Below are positions 21,781 through 31,263 of a stretch of DNA of 64,000 bases, piece after piece; the stretch's first letter is position 1; every line of letters starts with the position of its first letter. The DNA is from Erodium maritimum (taxonomy: Eukaryota; Streptophyta; Magnoliopsida; Geraniales; Geraniaceae). Below the pieces are notes generated by a model. That model was given only the letters and a program-made list of their open reading frames with translations. It ran no database searches and had not been told where the DNA came from. Made by a program: the position numbers and the translations under genes. The stretch lies in the NCBI GenBank assembly GCA_963921825.1, contig OY997588.1:129859203-129923202 (forward strand). The letters run 5' to 3'.

Positions 21781-24633
21781 TGTCACGCTCCAAATCCGGT
21801 TTTGACTGGACTCGAGACGTGAACTAAGCGAAATAAATAAAAGAGCAATTTGAATATCAAAAAGGGGTCTCAAGTAATAGTTTAAAAACTCCAAGTTACC
21901 ACATGAGTCAACAGCTCAGTAAAAAGCACAATATAAATAAGTTTAACGGTGAATAAACAGTACGTCTCTAGACAACTAGACAAGACTCTCGCTACCTCTC
22001 AAGCGCCGAGAATCCCGCGAGCACAAATCCCGCTCAAGACCTGTAAAACAACTAGGTAAATGGGTGAGCTTTCACTCAGTAGGAAAAAGTAGTTAAGGCG
22101 ATGAGTATCCGCTCGCCACCACGAGTAACCGTCCAATTAGGGCATACTAGTAAGGCACAACCCTAATGACCTCCACGGAGAACACAAAATCACAACCACA
22201 CTTACATGACCACTATCACGTTGTACTCACATCACTTAACCAAACATCAATCATACCATACACAGTAAAACAATCATACGTTCCGTACCGCAGTCCCCGA
22301 ACTCCGCTGGTTGTACACAACCCGACTCTATCATATCATACCGGAACACACAGCGCCGGCCTAGATATCTTCCCGGAAATCCGTCGGGGCATAAACACGA
22401 CACCTAATGCCAAACACGACACCTAGTGCCAAACACGACACCTAGTGCCAAATCACAAACCATCGACCTAGATGTCCTACACCGGCATACCCCCTCGATG
22501 TAGGCATTATACCGGAATAACACACCGGGAGACCGCGCATACGTGGGACCACACCGTCGGCCTAGGTACTACCCCACACCAGCGTACCCACTCGGTGTAG
22601 GTACCATACCGGAATACAACTCCTCTTGGAACACACATCAAGATAATAGCACGCATCATAATGCCATAGCTCAACCACGGTATACCAACCGGGTCAACTT
22701 ACCACAACACAACACGTCGGTCTATCAATCACCCGACCATATCACAACTATTGGTTCACTTCATAACACGCATGGCACACTTGCCCAAGTATATCAACAC
22801 ACTACACCGAGCATATCATAACATGATTCTCAATCCAACAACGGCTAAATCACACATCATGCATCTCAATCAAAGATCATCGCATTTCAATCAACACACA
22901 ACCTAAGGGCTCGACATGGCCCGCATGCATTTCTACAGCACGACAATCCCAAACTTACGGCTCGACAAGGCTCGTAAGCTATCCCTCATTTCACTCGTTC
23001 CTCACATCCTAATAATGCAATTCTAACAATTTAATCAAGTAATCACGACCTATAGGCATACTAGTAACTTTCCACAATTAAACTGATATTCGCTACTTTC
23101 CCTACCTCAAAAGCAATCCAATCCTAACAGCGGACGACCTGGCTAGCTTCCTCCTCGTCACTTCACGGGGTCCAAAAATCTCCTCTTCCACCAAGCTCGG
23201 GTCCAAAGTCTAAGATTACAAGCAATACGAGAATTAATTCTAATTCAAGTGTGGATTAAAGAGGGAAATACCCAAACTAATCCCAATTACTCGACTTATC
23301 AAAATGGGCCCGGAAGGCCCATTTTGCCCGGAATTGGGAAAACGTCCCTATTCGATTCTATCCAACATAATTAATTTACTTGTTCCAAAGCACTTGACGG
23401 AATTAAATTCTGAGGTCTGAACCTTCCCAATTTCGCAATTAAAGCTTCTAATCGCTTTTTTCCGAAATTTCATTAATCACATCCATAATTCGTTCCAAGT
23501 GTGAAAACATCGTCCCTGGGTTCACCCACGATCGTCCAAATTACGAAACAACCAAAACCCGGTCATGTGGGCCCCACGGCCACACATGGCCGTGGGTGGC
23601 CGGACCGGGACGGCCGGTCACGTCCAAGGGTGGTCGAGCCATGGCCAGTCCTTTCCAAGGGTGGCCGGACCATGGCCGGTCATTTCCCTCCCCGGTGGCC
23701 GGATTCCGGCGACCGGCCGGATCTCCGGCGAGCCTCCGATCGTCGGAAAAATAACTAATTTCGCCAACAAGCTCCTAACTAGTTCTAGGTTCTCCAAATC
23801 ACCATTTTTAAGCTTTTACAACTTCAATTTTCACCTCAATTCATCCAAAGTTTCAAGACCCAAGTGGGTTTCATCAAAAACTACAAAAACAAAGTTATTT
23901 CCATCATCCAAGTCCACATCTTCTTCACAAATCAACATTTAACTCATCCAACACCCAAAACACACTAGTTCAAGTCATCTCTACTCAAACCCACAACATC
24001 AATTATCAAATGAGGAAATAAAGCATACCAACCTCTAGGAAATGAAGAGATGAAGAAGATGAAGTAAATTTGGTGTAGAAATGGCCAAAAAAAGAGCTTC
24101 ATTTCTCTTGCTTCTTTTTCAAGCTTCAAGGGAGCTTCAATGGAGGATTTTTCTCTCTCTCTCTCTAGCACTAGTAGTCGGCCAAGCAAGGGGAAAATGC
24201 TGAAATTGTTGTCCCATGTGTTTCTTATCCTCAAGGTGAAAATGTCCATTTCGTCCTTTAGCCCACTTCTCTCTCCTTTGTCCTTATGTGGGGACCAATT
24301 GGTCTTTTAACCCCATTTTCTTCCCCTCCAAGCTAACATGGACATGTGTCCATGTGGGGACCACTCCTACCCCAAAATATCTCAGCTCTTATTATTTTAT
24401 TCGTTAATAATCTAAAATCGACCTAGTTTGACCCGGGTTTGACTTTTAAACAAATGGTGTCATTTGAAAGGAAAAATGACCCAACTAAGCTAACAGTAAC
24501 GACGGCTAAGCTTTTTGGGTCCCAGAAAGGTCCGGAATGACTCTCGGAGTCATCGGTTGACTTTTCCGGTAAAAAGTCAACTTTCGCCAAAAACCTCCGG
24601 TTCGACCGAGATCGACCGGGGGTGGTTCTTACA
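21781..24633 (-). mobile_element. Solo LTR, Tekay-like, 2,853 bp, TSD GAGGA
   Basis: Starts TGTCACGCTCC and ends GGTTCTTACA (inverted TG...CA). The direct repeat GAGGA is at 21776-21780 and 24634-24638. Shares the LTR end sequence GTCTCGAGTCCAGTCAAAACCGGATTTGGAGCGTGACA type with the solo LTR at 3126-6284, and the middle block with the LTR at 60690-63266. No internal coding region. A 19-bp tandem repeat (AAACACGACACCTA(A/G)TGCC, three units) is at 22393-22449. Confidence 0.9.
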
Positions 24634-26117
24634 GAGGATGTCTGGGATGATCCTTCTTGGTGTTGGTGTAGTGATCTGAGAAATATGTGCCTGCAAAAAT
24701 GATGATTCTGCTTCTATAATAGATGATTTCCCATAAAGTTCTTGTATTTCTAAGTGAACTGATCCAAGCCTGAGAATTTGTCAATGTCATGAAGGAGGAG
24801 GTTGCTCAGTTTCCAAAAAGAAACCTGCAAACAAACAACAAGAAGGATCCAAAAGAAAAAGGGAACAAAGCTCTCACCTAAAGATAAACTACTCACACTA
24901 AGAATAAACATAGAGGGGTGGGAGAGAAAAGGAGAGCAAACCCACATACCAGGCCAGGAAAGAGGACCAAGACAGAGCAAAAAACAAAAGATCCCCCTTA
25001 CCAAATTCACAACACTTCCCAAACCAACCTCAACCCCTCCCCTAAACCCAAATGAACCCCTAGAACCAGTAACTTAAGTGTCAAGTAATCTGCAAGTAGC
25101 AAATTACACATAGGCAGGATGATGAATCCAACAAGAATGAGGAGAAGCCAACCAATATTTAAAAGAGAATAAAATACCCTTGTCTTTGAAAGAGGACCAT
25201 TCCCAAGAGTAAGATAGATTCACAATTTTTTTTAATATCTTAGTAGCTGTAGGAGATATGACAATGAAGAGTGCTGAAATTCTGGCTAGCGATATTTGCC
25301 AACAAGTTAGTTGGACTATCTTCTTCCATGATCTCTTAGAATTGGAAGGTTGTAAATATGTCCAACATGAATTAAGTTCTTTTACACAACTAGGTATTAC
25401 CCAAGATATACTTCACCAGACCATGACTTTGCTCCAAATTTGCCAAGTCTTTGGACAATGTAAAATGACATGAGCTCCAGTTTCAAATTTCTAGTTGCAT
25501 ATATGACAAGTAAGATCATGCAAAGACATGGTCATTCCTTTATTTTCTAGAAAACATTTAGAAGGGAAAGAATCAAGGCAGGCCAGCGAGCAAAAACTTG
25601 TGATTTTAGGTGGAATATAGACTGTCCAAAGGTCCTTTGTCCAATAAAAGGAAGTTGAGGCATGTGTACCTTGGAGCTGCAATATAGAATATAGCTTCTT
25701 GAATGTAAAGCTTTTAGTATCCCAAACCCAACATAGGGTATCTGGGTTTGTGTTAAGTTGGACACCTTGAAGAATAGCTAAAAGATTTTGCCACTCATCT
25801 ACAGCTCTACCTCCTGGAGTGGACCTGAAATTGAGTGACCAATCATTCCCAGTCCAAGCTTCTGAAACCAGTATTTTTTTTTGGATTGAGAGATGAGGAA
25901 AATCTTGGGAAAGAGGTGCTTCAAAGAGACCTCTCCCCACCACATGTCTTTCCAAAAGAGAACCCTATCTCCAGTTCCAATGTTCCAAGAGAGGCCTCTT
26001 AACCCAAATAAAGCAGAAAAATTAGGGTCTTGATTCAAATTGATGATCTGCCTCATAAAACTAGAATTACCAACTTCAGAAAAATTAACTCCCTGAAAAG
26101 GGAACTTCTTTTAGGAT
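24634..26117 (-). pseudogene. LINE ORF2 C-terminal relic with RT zinc-binding domain
   Basis: Minus strand. The upstream piece (25799-26056, open further to about 26100) reads MRQIINLNQDPNFSALFG and GDRVLFWKDMWWGE, the linker after plant LINE reverse transcriptase. The next piece (25491-25955) gives W.WDTKSFTFKKLYSIL, PPKITSFCSLACLDSFPSK and CHIC, the zinc-binding RT domain; after a stop, HVILHCPKTWQIWS completes the finger. The two pieces overlap in different frames. RT core and endonuclease are missing. Confidence 0.75.
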
Positions 26118-26126
26118 ACATTATTA

Positions 26127-26197
26127 ATTGACTATCTGGTGCTCGGCAACCATCCAAGTCAATTAAAAGCATACAAAAATAATTGAAGGCCCTAGTA
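26127..26197 (+). other. Diverged copy of MLP upstream region, part 1
   Basis: TCTGGTGCTCGGCAACCATCC, then AATTAAAAGCATAC and AATAATTGAAGGCC, matches the MLP upstream block at about 6510-6560 in order and spacing. It continues at 26908 after a retroposon. Confidence 0.6.
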
Positions 26198-26892
26198 CTT
26201 TTTTTTGGAGCAAATGTTAACTCCAATAATCAATTCCAAACTAAAAACACCAATTGAATGAGGTAAACTCTAAATAGGCGAGATGTAGGTCAATACCCTT
26301 GCTTAACACGTGTTTTGAGATATTAGGATAGACAACGAACTTTTAAAATAACATCTATAATTAGAACAACAACTGGAGGTACGTACAATTACGCAAGGCC
26401 AAATATCTAAATACCTTTTCGGGTTATTGCCTTGTCTCGCGAGACGGTGAAAAAGATCACCCCACTAAACATAACCATCCCAAATAGTGCCAAAAAATGA
26501 TCGAAAGGAGAGATCCAAGTTCTTCCCAACCCTAGTACCACCCATAATTGCTCTCGACGAGGCTGTTTTACTACCTTCGTCAAAAACCTTGATGGTGAGG
26601 AGAAATGTCCATCCTTCGCATTCGAATCCACATCCATTAGTTCAAAGACCCGTTTCTTGATTAGTCTATTCTATATCACAACTGCTCGTTGTGTCTTACT
26701 CCGAACAAGTTCCTTAATATTTTTGGCCCTACGTGGATATCTTTTTCTTAGTTTCAGCTTCTTAGCTTCTTTCTTAGCTTTATCTGTTCTTATGACATCT
26801 TTCTTCTTATGAGTAATGTCTCTTAAGATCTCTTGTTACAGAAAGACTATCTTGAGGGGTTCTTCTTGGCATTTTCTATTACCGCCATCTAG
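26198..26892 (-). mobile_element. Small retroposon with 15-bp TSD, origin unknown
   Basis: TTGAAGGCCCTAGTA (26183-26197) and TTGAAGGCTCTAGTA (26893-26907) flank a 695-bp insert whose left end is a T-run, as for a minus-strand retroposed sequence with a poly(A) tail. The minus strand has a 76-codon frame (26407-26637) and an upstream Lys/Arg-rich stretch (KLKLRKRYPRRAKNIKELVR) broken by a stop. I do not recognise the source. It may be a processed retrocopy or a LINE fragment. Confidence 0.6.
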
Positions 26893-26907
26893 TTGAAGGC
26901 TCTAGTA

Positions 26908-26974
26908 TTATTTTATATTAGAATGAAGGATATGTATTAAATGGAATTGAAACTTGAAAGTTAGATCTCTCCAC

Positions 26975-26977
<3 letters not shown>
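26908..26977 (+). other. Diverged copy of MLP upstream region, part 2
   Basis: Contains ATGGAATTGAAACTTGAAAG...CTCTCCACTATA, matching ATGGAATTTAAAGCC...CTCTCCGCTATA just before the MLP TATA box. The TATA position runs into a CA/TA microsatellite. No MLP coding sequence follows in this window. Confidence 0.55.

Positions 26978-27016
<39 letters not shown>
26978..27016 (+). repeat. (AC)n(TA)n microsatellite
   Basis: About 14 AC units then about 5 TA units, at the boundary between the MLP-like upstream block and the composite element. Confidence 0.9.
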
Positions 27017-27017
<1 letters not shown>

Positions 27018-27660
27018 GGACGCTATCATGTGCGAACCACCTGTAATATGCGAACCAGCGAACTGCATCAGGATCGTCCATCTATCAGCAGCGCGCGCGA
27101 TCTACGGCTCAGAGCTAAGCGCGCGAAAGCGAGCAAATTAGAACCAATTCTGGGCCACGCGCCTCTTCTCAGGGGCAAAAATGGAATTTAACCTTTGAAA
27201 TAACGCGCGTCTATTTTAAGCAACACAGATTCTCTCGCAAAATAGAATTATAATATCCGCAATCTAGGCCTGCTCGTCTGAAATTTTAATTTAGACCAAA
27301 TGGTCGGAAATAAAAACTGATAAACACAACGCTGGTCATTCTAAACTGGAAAAAAATCAAAAAAGTATTTGATTTCGAAAACAGAAAAAATAAAAACATC
27401 CTCATTCTCATTCTCAAACAAATTCTTCTATATATGCAAAAAATAATAACAGTATCATCAAAAAAAATTATGTCTGATTTCCTTGCCTATCATTTGACCT
27501 CTTTAGCTTATCTGCAAACGATTTGTTCTTTATCCGCAAACGGTTATATCGATATCCGCAAACAGATTTCATTTTGGTTTACTTGGTCTAGATTGCATTG
27601 TTTGCAAACTAGAATGATTATATTCTCAAACAATAAAAAATAAAACCTCAACAAACAACC

Positions 27661-27779
27661 TATGTACGCTTCTCTTTTGTTCAACCTATGTTATGAAGGA
27701 AAATGTTTTGCTTGGTATTCTGTCAACTTTCGCAAACTGGGATTCCTCTATTCGCAAACAAGAATAACTGTATCCTCAT
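27661..27779 (+). repeat. 119-bp direct repeat, left copy
   Basis: Runs TATGTACGCTTCTCTTTTGT... to TGTATCCTCAT and recurs at 28340-28458 with few changes. Both copies contain two GCAAAC/CTCAAAC motifs. Together they bracket the first small-protein gene. Confidence 0.85.
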
Positions 27780-27818
27780 ATGAGATACTGATGAAACAAT
27801 TAAAGAGCAACAACATGG

Positions 27819-27966
27819 CACGTGTAACATCCATGACAACATATTTAGGGACCCACCAATTCAACTAAACCCTACATTTTGCCTATATATACAGAAAACT
27901 GTGCAAACAAAACATAAAGTCAACCTCAACTCTTAGCAAACCTCAACTCTCTCCCAATTATAAACC
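27819..27966 (+). promoter_or_regulatory. Promoter of small-ORF gene 1 (G-box, TATA)
   Basis: CACGTG at 27819-27824 and TATATATA at 27884-27891. The candidate ATG at 27967 follows 76 bp after the TATA box, after an A/C-rich leader. Confidence 0.5.
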
Positions 27967-28273
27967 ATGTATGCTTGCAACATCGAGAAGGATAAGAGCC
28001 CCAACATCGAGAATGAGGAGCTGCTGAAGACGGGGGGAGGCCATATTCGCAAAACAGAGGATTCTTCTCAATGTTGAGAAGGTCTTAATGAAGCACAAAA
28101 TCTTAAAGGTGAAGTTGATGGAAGAAAAACTTGATATCGATCTTCTTGTGGTTAAGACAGCCAAACTCGCCAAGGACGACATGCCATGTGACCTGATAAC
28201 TACTATCAAAAACCTCATTACCAGTGTGGAAAAAGTTAACAAAGCACTTGATGTTGTTGTAGATATGCTTTAG
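27967..28273 (+). pseudogene. Small-protein ORF 1 (unknown family), one-base frameshift
   Basis: Not a family I recognise. It starts MYACNIEKDK and runs to a TAG at 28271-28273, about 100 codons. The frame is broken at a six-G run (GACGGGGGGAGG, about 28030-28037); dropping one G joins the 5' half to the downstream frame. The C-terminal half is predicted helical and Lys/Leu/Val-rich (HKILKVKLMEEKLDIDLLVV). It resembles ORFs 2 and 3 by the pattern L.KLK......LM...KV..LLAE and by a helix-loop-helix layout. No signal peptide, membrane segment or known motif. TATA box and G-box lie upstream and 119-bp repeats lie on both sides. The frame break could be a real mutation or a homopolymer sequencing error. 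Confidence 0.5.
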
Positions 28274-28339
28274 TTTGCTACCACTACGTCAATGAACGAC
28301 CTAGAAGAAGATGGCTTTCTTCTACTTTTTTGTATCTTT

Positions 28340-28458
28340 TATGTATGGTGCTCTTTTGTTCAACCTGTGTTATGAAAGAAAATGTTTTGCATGGTATTCT
28401 GTCAACTTTCTCAAACTTGGATTCTTCTATTCGCAAACGAGAATAATTGTATCCTCAT
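28340..28458 (+). repeat. 119-bp direct repeat, right copy
   Basis: Second copy of the segment at 27661-27779. It starts 67 bp after the stop codon of small ORF 1. Confidence 0.85.
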
Positions 28459-28743
28459 CTAAATCCAGAACCCCAAAAACCACAAAACAGAACCCTAAAA
28501 ACACCCTACAATCAGAAAACACTGCTTGTTGTATCTTCAAAATGGTATGATTATATACTAAACCATGAAAATATGCTTGAACAGATGGTCAATGAGTATA
28601 GCATGCTTTATTTGCAAACTGGGGTGCTTGTATTTGCAAACGAAAACAATTGTATCCACAAACCAAAAACAAACTTAAACATGATTGATTTCATATGTTC
28701 AAATATTTACTTTCCAGAAAAAAAAATTAAAATACTACAGTAA

Positions 28744-28748
28744 CTAAG

Positions 28749-28801
<53 letters not shown>

Positions 28802-29358
28802 CAGAAATCTTCTTCATCTTCCACAACTCTTTCCTCAGGATCCTCCCCATATGGTATATGTTGTCTTCTTCTTCCTCTTCTCCCTCCTGCTCTTCTTCAT
28901 CATCCTCTGCATGGACATCTTCTTCATCATCAACCCATCCAATCTTCATCAACATAACAACTGTCTTCATCATTGTCCTCTTCAGGAGCAGGTGCGGTTG
29001 GAGGTGCTTTATCCTCATCCTTGTCTTCATTTTATGGTTCAAACTCTGCATCTCCTTCTTCATCTTCTTCCTCATTCTCCTCTTCATTTTCATCTTCTTC
29101 CTCATTGTCATCTTCATCCGGCGGTGATTCATAATCAGGATCCCCTGGTTGAGGAATGTCATACTCATTGATGAGAGGATCATCATCATCATCATCGGAG
29201 GAGGAGGGATTCAGCCTGCGTCTCTTTGAACAGACGTCGTCGTCATCATCATCACTACTGAAGATTTCTGATGGTGGAGACTTGCATTCGAAAGATTGTC
29301 ATTTGTCTCCATCACTGTTAGAAGACAGAATAGAGGGAGACTTGGGAGATGATGACAT
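28744..29358 (-). pseudogene. Acidic poly-Asp/Glu protein relic with NLS-like segment
   Basis: Minus strand, from an ATG at 29356-29358 to a TAG at 28744-28746. It begins MSSSPKSPSILSSNSDGD, then SSDDDDDDVCSKRRRLNPSS (a basic KRRR cluster beside an Asp run, nuclear-localisation-like), then long Asp/Glu stretches (DDNEEEDENEEENEEEDEEGD), and ends in an Asp run encoded by (GAT)n. In-frame stops (near codon 20 and after FEP) and a frame change around 28930 make it a relic. The Met-rich frame of the same strand is a shadow of the (GAT)n tract. Function unknown; acidic tails of this kind occur in nuclear chaperone-like and transposon-borne proteins. Confidence 0.45.
28749..28801 (+). repeat. (ATC)n microsatellite encoding the Asp run
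   Basis: About 17 ATC units in phase with the Asp codons of the minus-strand acidic ORF. Confidence 0.95.
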
Positions 29359-29609
29359 GGCTACCTACTACCATAGGGATGATGAGAAAATAGTTGATTT
29401 GGGTTTGAATATAAAGATATCAAAACGACGCCATTAGTTTGGAGAAATGGAACGATGCCATTAATTTGGGAAGCTTTTCGTTTGCCGCGAAGAGATTTTT
29501 GTAATGATGACAAAAGATATTGAAATGAAATGGCGAAATGAAAGGGTGGTTGCGTGTAGTCAAATCAAAAATTAAAATCATGATTACCTTACTTTTATTG
29601 CATGCTTGA

Positions 29610-29868
29610 CACGTGTTCCAACATGATGAATTTCGGAAATTAACATTCTGGTTTGCGGAAAACAGCATCCTTTATTTATGAAAATACAAAATTCTAGTTT
29701 GAGGAATTAATCATTCTGTTTTGCGTAAATGGTTTTCCAGTTTGGGGAAACAAGCATTATGTTTTGCGAATATAGGACATTCTGTTTGCAAAAATGTGTT
29801 TTTATCACATTACGTGCGTGCTTGGCACGTGTCCCACTACATACTCTATATCAATACCCCTATAAATA
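29610..29868 (+). promoter_or_regulatory. Promoter of small-ORF gene 2 (two G-boxes, TATA)
   Basis: CACGTG at 29610-29615 (TTGACACGTGTTCCA) and 29826-29831 (TTGGCACGTGTCCCA), in similar contexts, and TATAAATA at 29861-29868. Inverted forms of the motif (GTTTGCG) lie between (29651, 29784). Confidence 0.5.
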
Positions 29869-29941
29869 TACCCCTTCTATCACCGATAAAAAATTATTCA
29901 CACTCACATCTCTTCTGAATAACTAGATCATACAGACGAAA

Positions 29942-30206
29942 ATGGAATCCTAAAAAAAAACTCAAAATAAAAGTTCTAGAGAAAGAACATCATGGGTCCG
30001 TACGTGAGCTTCGACATCTGAAGTTGTCCATCATCAAGGCCCATTTGCTAATAGCACATGACAGGGTGGTCAACCTGATGGCTGAATGGGAAGAAGAAGA
30101 CATGTCCAACGCGTCAGAAGAACACATAGCTTGCAAGGGAAGCATGACGAAGACACTCATGAAGTATAAGACTGCACTTGGAAGCATTGTGAAAGAGAAC
30201 TCCTAA
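29942..30206 (+). pseudogene. Small-protein ORF 2 (unknown family), start region disrupted
   Basis: The ATG at 29942 reaches a TAA after three codons, beside a run of nine A. Another frame is open from before 29940 to the TAA at 30204-30206. That frame includes SIIKAHLLIAHDRVVNLMAE, then an acidic WEEEDMS and ACKGSMTKTLMKYKTALGSI. No upstream ATG exists in the open frame after the TATA box, so either the start was lost by a one-base indel in the A-run or a non-AUG start is used. Similarity to ORF 3 is clear (HLKL..IKAHLL against HLWKLKFTTIQYNML; VVNLMAE against VIKLLAE). No known domain. Confidence 0.5.
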
Positions 30207-30333
30207 GGAATTGCATGTACTTTCCCTTCTGTTTTCATGTCTTTTGTGTTGGTTTTTGGTTCTTCTGTTTGATGTCGTGATTTTGGTTGTTCTTTCAGAC
30301 TCCAGATGAATCAATGAATAGCTTTTTGTTTAA

Positions 30334-30668
30334 CTAAATATGCACTAAAATTGACACAAAAATTACACTATACTACGTAATTTGCAAATGTATACAATGG
30401 TTCCGCAAACAAGATACCTTGTATTCTCAAACTCGTAAAGCCACAAACACAAACATCCTAATTTGTTCTTGTTAAATATTTGAGAAAATATTTCGTGTGG
30501 CTAAATATGCACTAAAATTGACACAAATATTACACTATACTACGTAATTTGGAAATGTATACAATGGTTCCGCAAGCAAGATACCTTATATTCTCAAACA
30601 CGTAAAGCCACAAACACAAACATCCTAATTCGTTCTTGTTTAATATTTGAGAAAATATTTCGTGAGGC
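30334..30668 (+). repeat. Tandem duplication, period 167 bp
   Basis: CTAAATATGCACTAAAATTG begins at 30334 and again at 30501. The copies are nearly identical (TTCCGCAAACAAG in one, TTCCGCAAGCAAG in the other), each with one GCAAAC-type and one CTCAAAC-type motif. Confidence 0.9.
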
Positions 30669-30994
30669 TCGAGAGAGATTTACCAATGATACTGATCAGA
30701 CACTGGTGAGATTTGGAAGTGACGCGTGTCGAGAAACGATTGTATACTGCAAAGAGCCAGTGATTTTTGTTTTGAGGATAGTTTTATAAATGTTTGAGAA
30801 TTTAATACATAAGAAATACAAATCGTCAGTCTTGGATAAAACACTTGATATTCTGACCTTGAAAAGTAACTACCCACTAACCCCATTACTTTGTTCACGA
30901 TTACAAATAACCTCTAGGACCATTGCTGTAAATACCACTACTGAGTAACTACTTGAACACATCTTTCACTCTTCAACTCAAAAAAAGCAACAAA

Positions 30995-31263
30995 ATGGCC
31001 TCTATGAATGCTGAAGGGCTCGCATGAATGCAGAAGATGAAGCCAGGCGTTTGGCTTCCATACACCACCTATGGAAGCTTAAATTCACAACAATCCAGTA
31101 CAATATGTTGATGATGAATGCGAAGGTGATCAAGCTCTTGGCTGAAATGGAAACGGACGAAAACCTTACCTGGACCACAGAAGAAAGAGCTTCGAAAGAA
31201 CGCATGCTTGTGAAACTGAGGGAGTATCAAGAATTTCCCGGAAATATAACTGTAGATCCCTAA
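30995..31263 (+). CDS. Small-protein ORF 3 (unknown family), 79-aa main frame
   Basis: Main ORF 31024-31263: MNAEDEARRLASIHHLWKLK, then NAKVIKLLAEMETDENLTW and a charged C-terminal helix (EERASKERMLVKLREYQ). A short upstream ORF starts at the first ATG (30995), reads MASMNAEGLA and stops at 31025-31027, overlapping the main ATG as ATGA. The MNAEGLA and MNAEDEA starts look like a small internal duplication, so the original start may have been 30995 before a frame slip. It is soluble, helical and acidic/basic mixed, with no signal peptide. It is the best-preserved member of the three-gene set and has no recognised homologue. Confidence 0.5.

Larger units (their letters stand above)
21351..26117 (-). 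mobile_element. 5'-truncated LINE, TSD ACATTATTA; carries nested solo LTR
   Basis: Flanked by ACATTATTA at 21342-21350 and 26118-26126. The left end ATTTTATCAGCAAAGC is the LINE 3' end and matches the 3' end of the LINE at 10493. Coding remains (24634-26117) are the ORF2 C-terminal part. The element is interrupted by a 2.85-kb solo LTR at 21781-24633. 21351-21775 and 24634-25100 are 3' non-coding DNA. Confidence 0.78.

Noticed and set aside
27661..28458. 119-bp repeats as LTRs of a tiny retrotransposon (TRIM)
   Set aside because: No TG...CA ends, primer site or polypurine tract inside.
28707..29195. Met-rich 162-codon frame (MMMMM...)
   Set aside because: Out-of-phase reading of (GAT)n and GAA/GAT repeats; the Asp/Glu frame is the plausible original coding frame.
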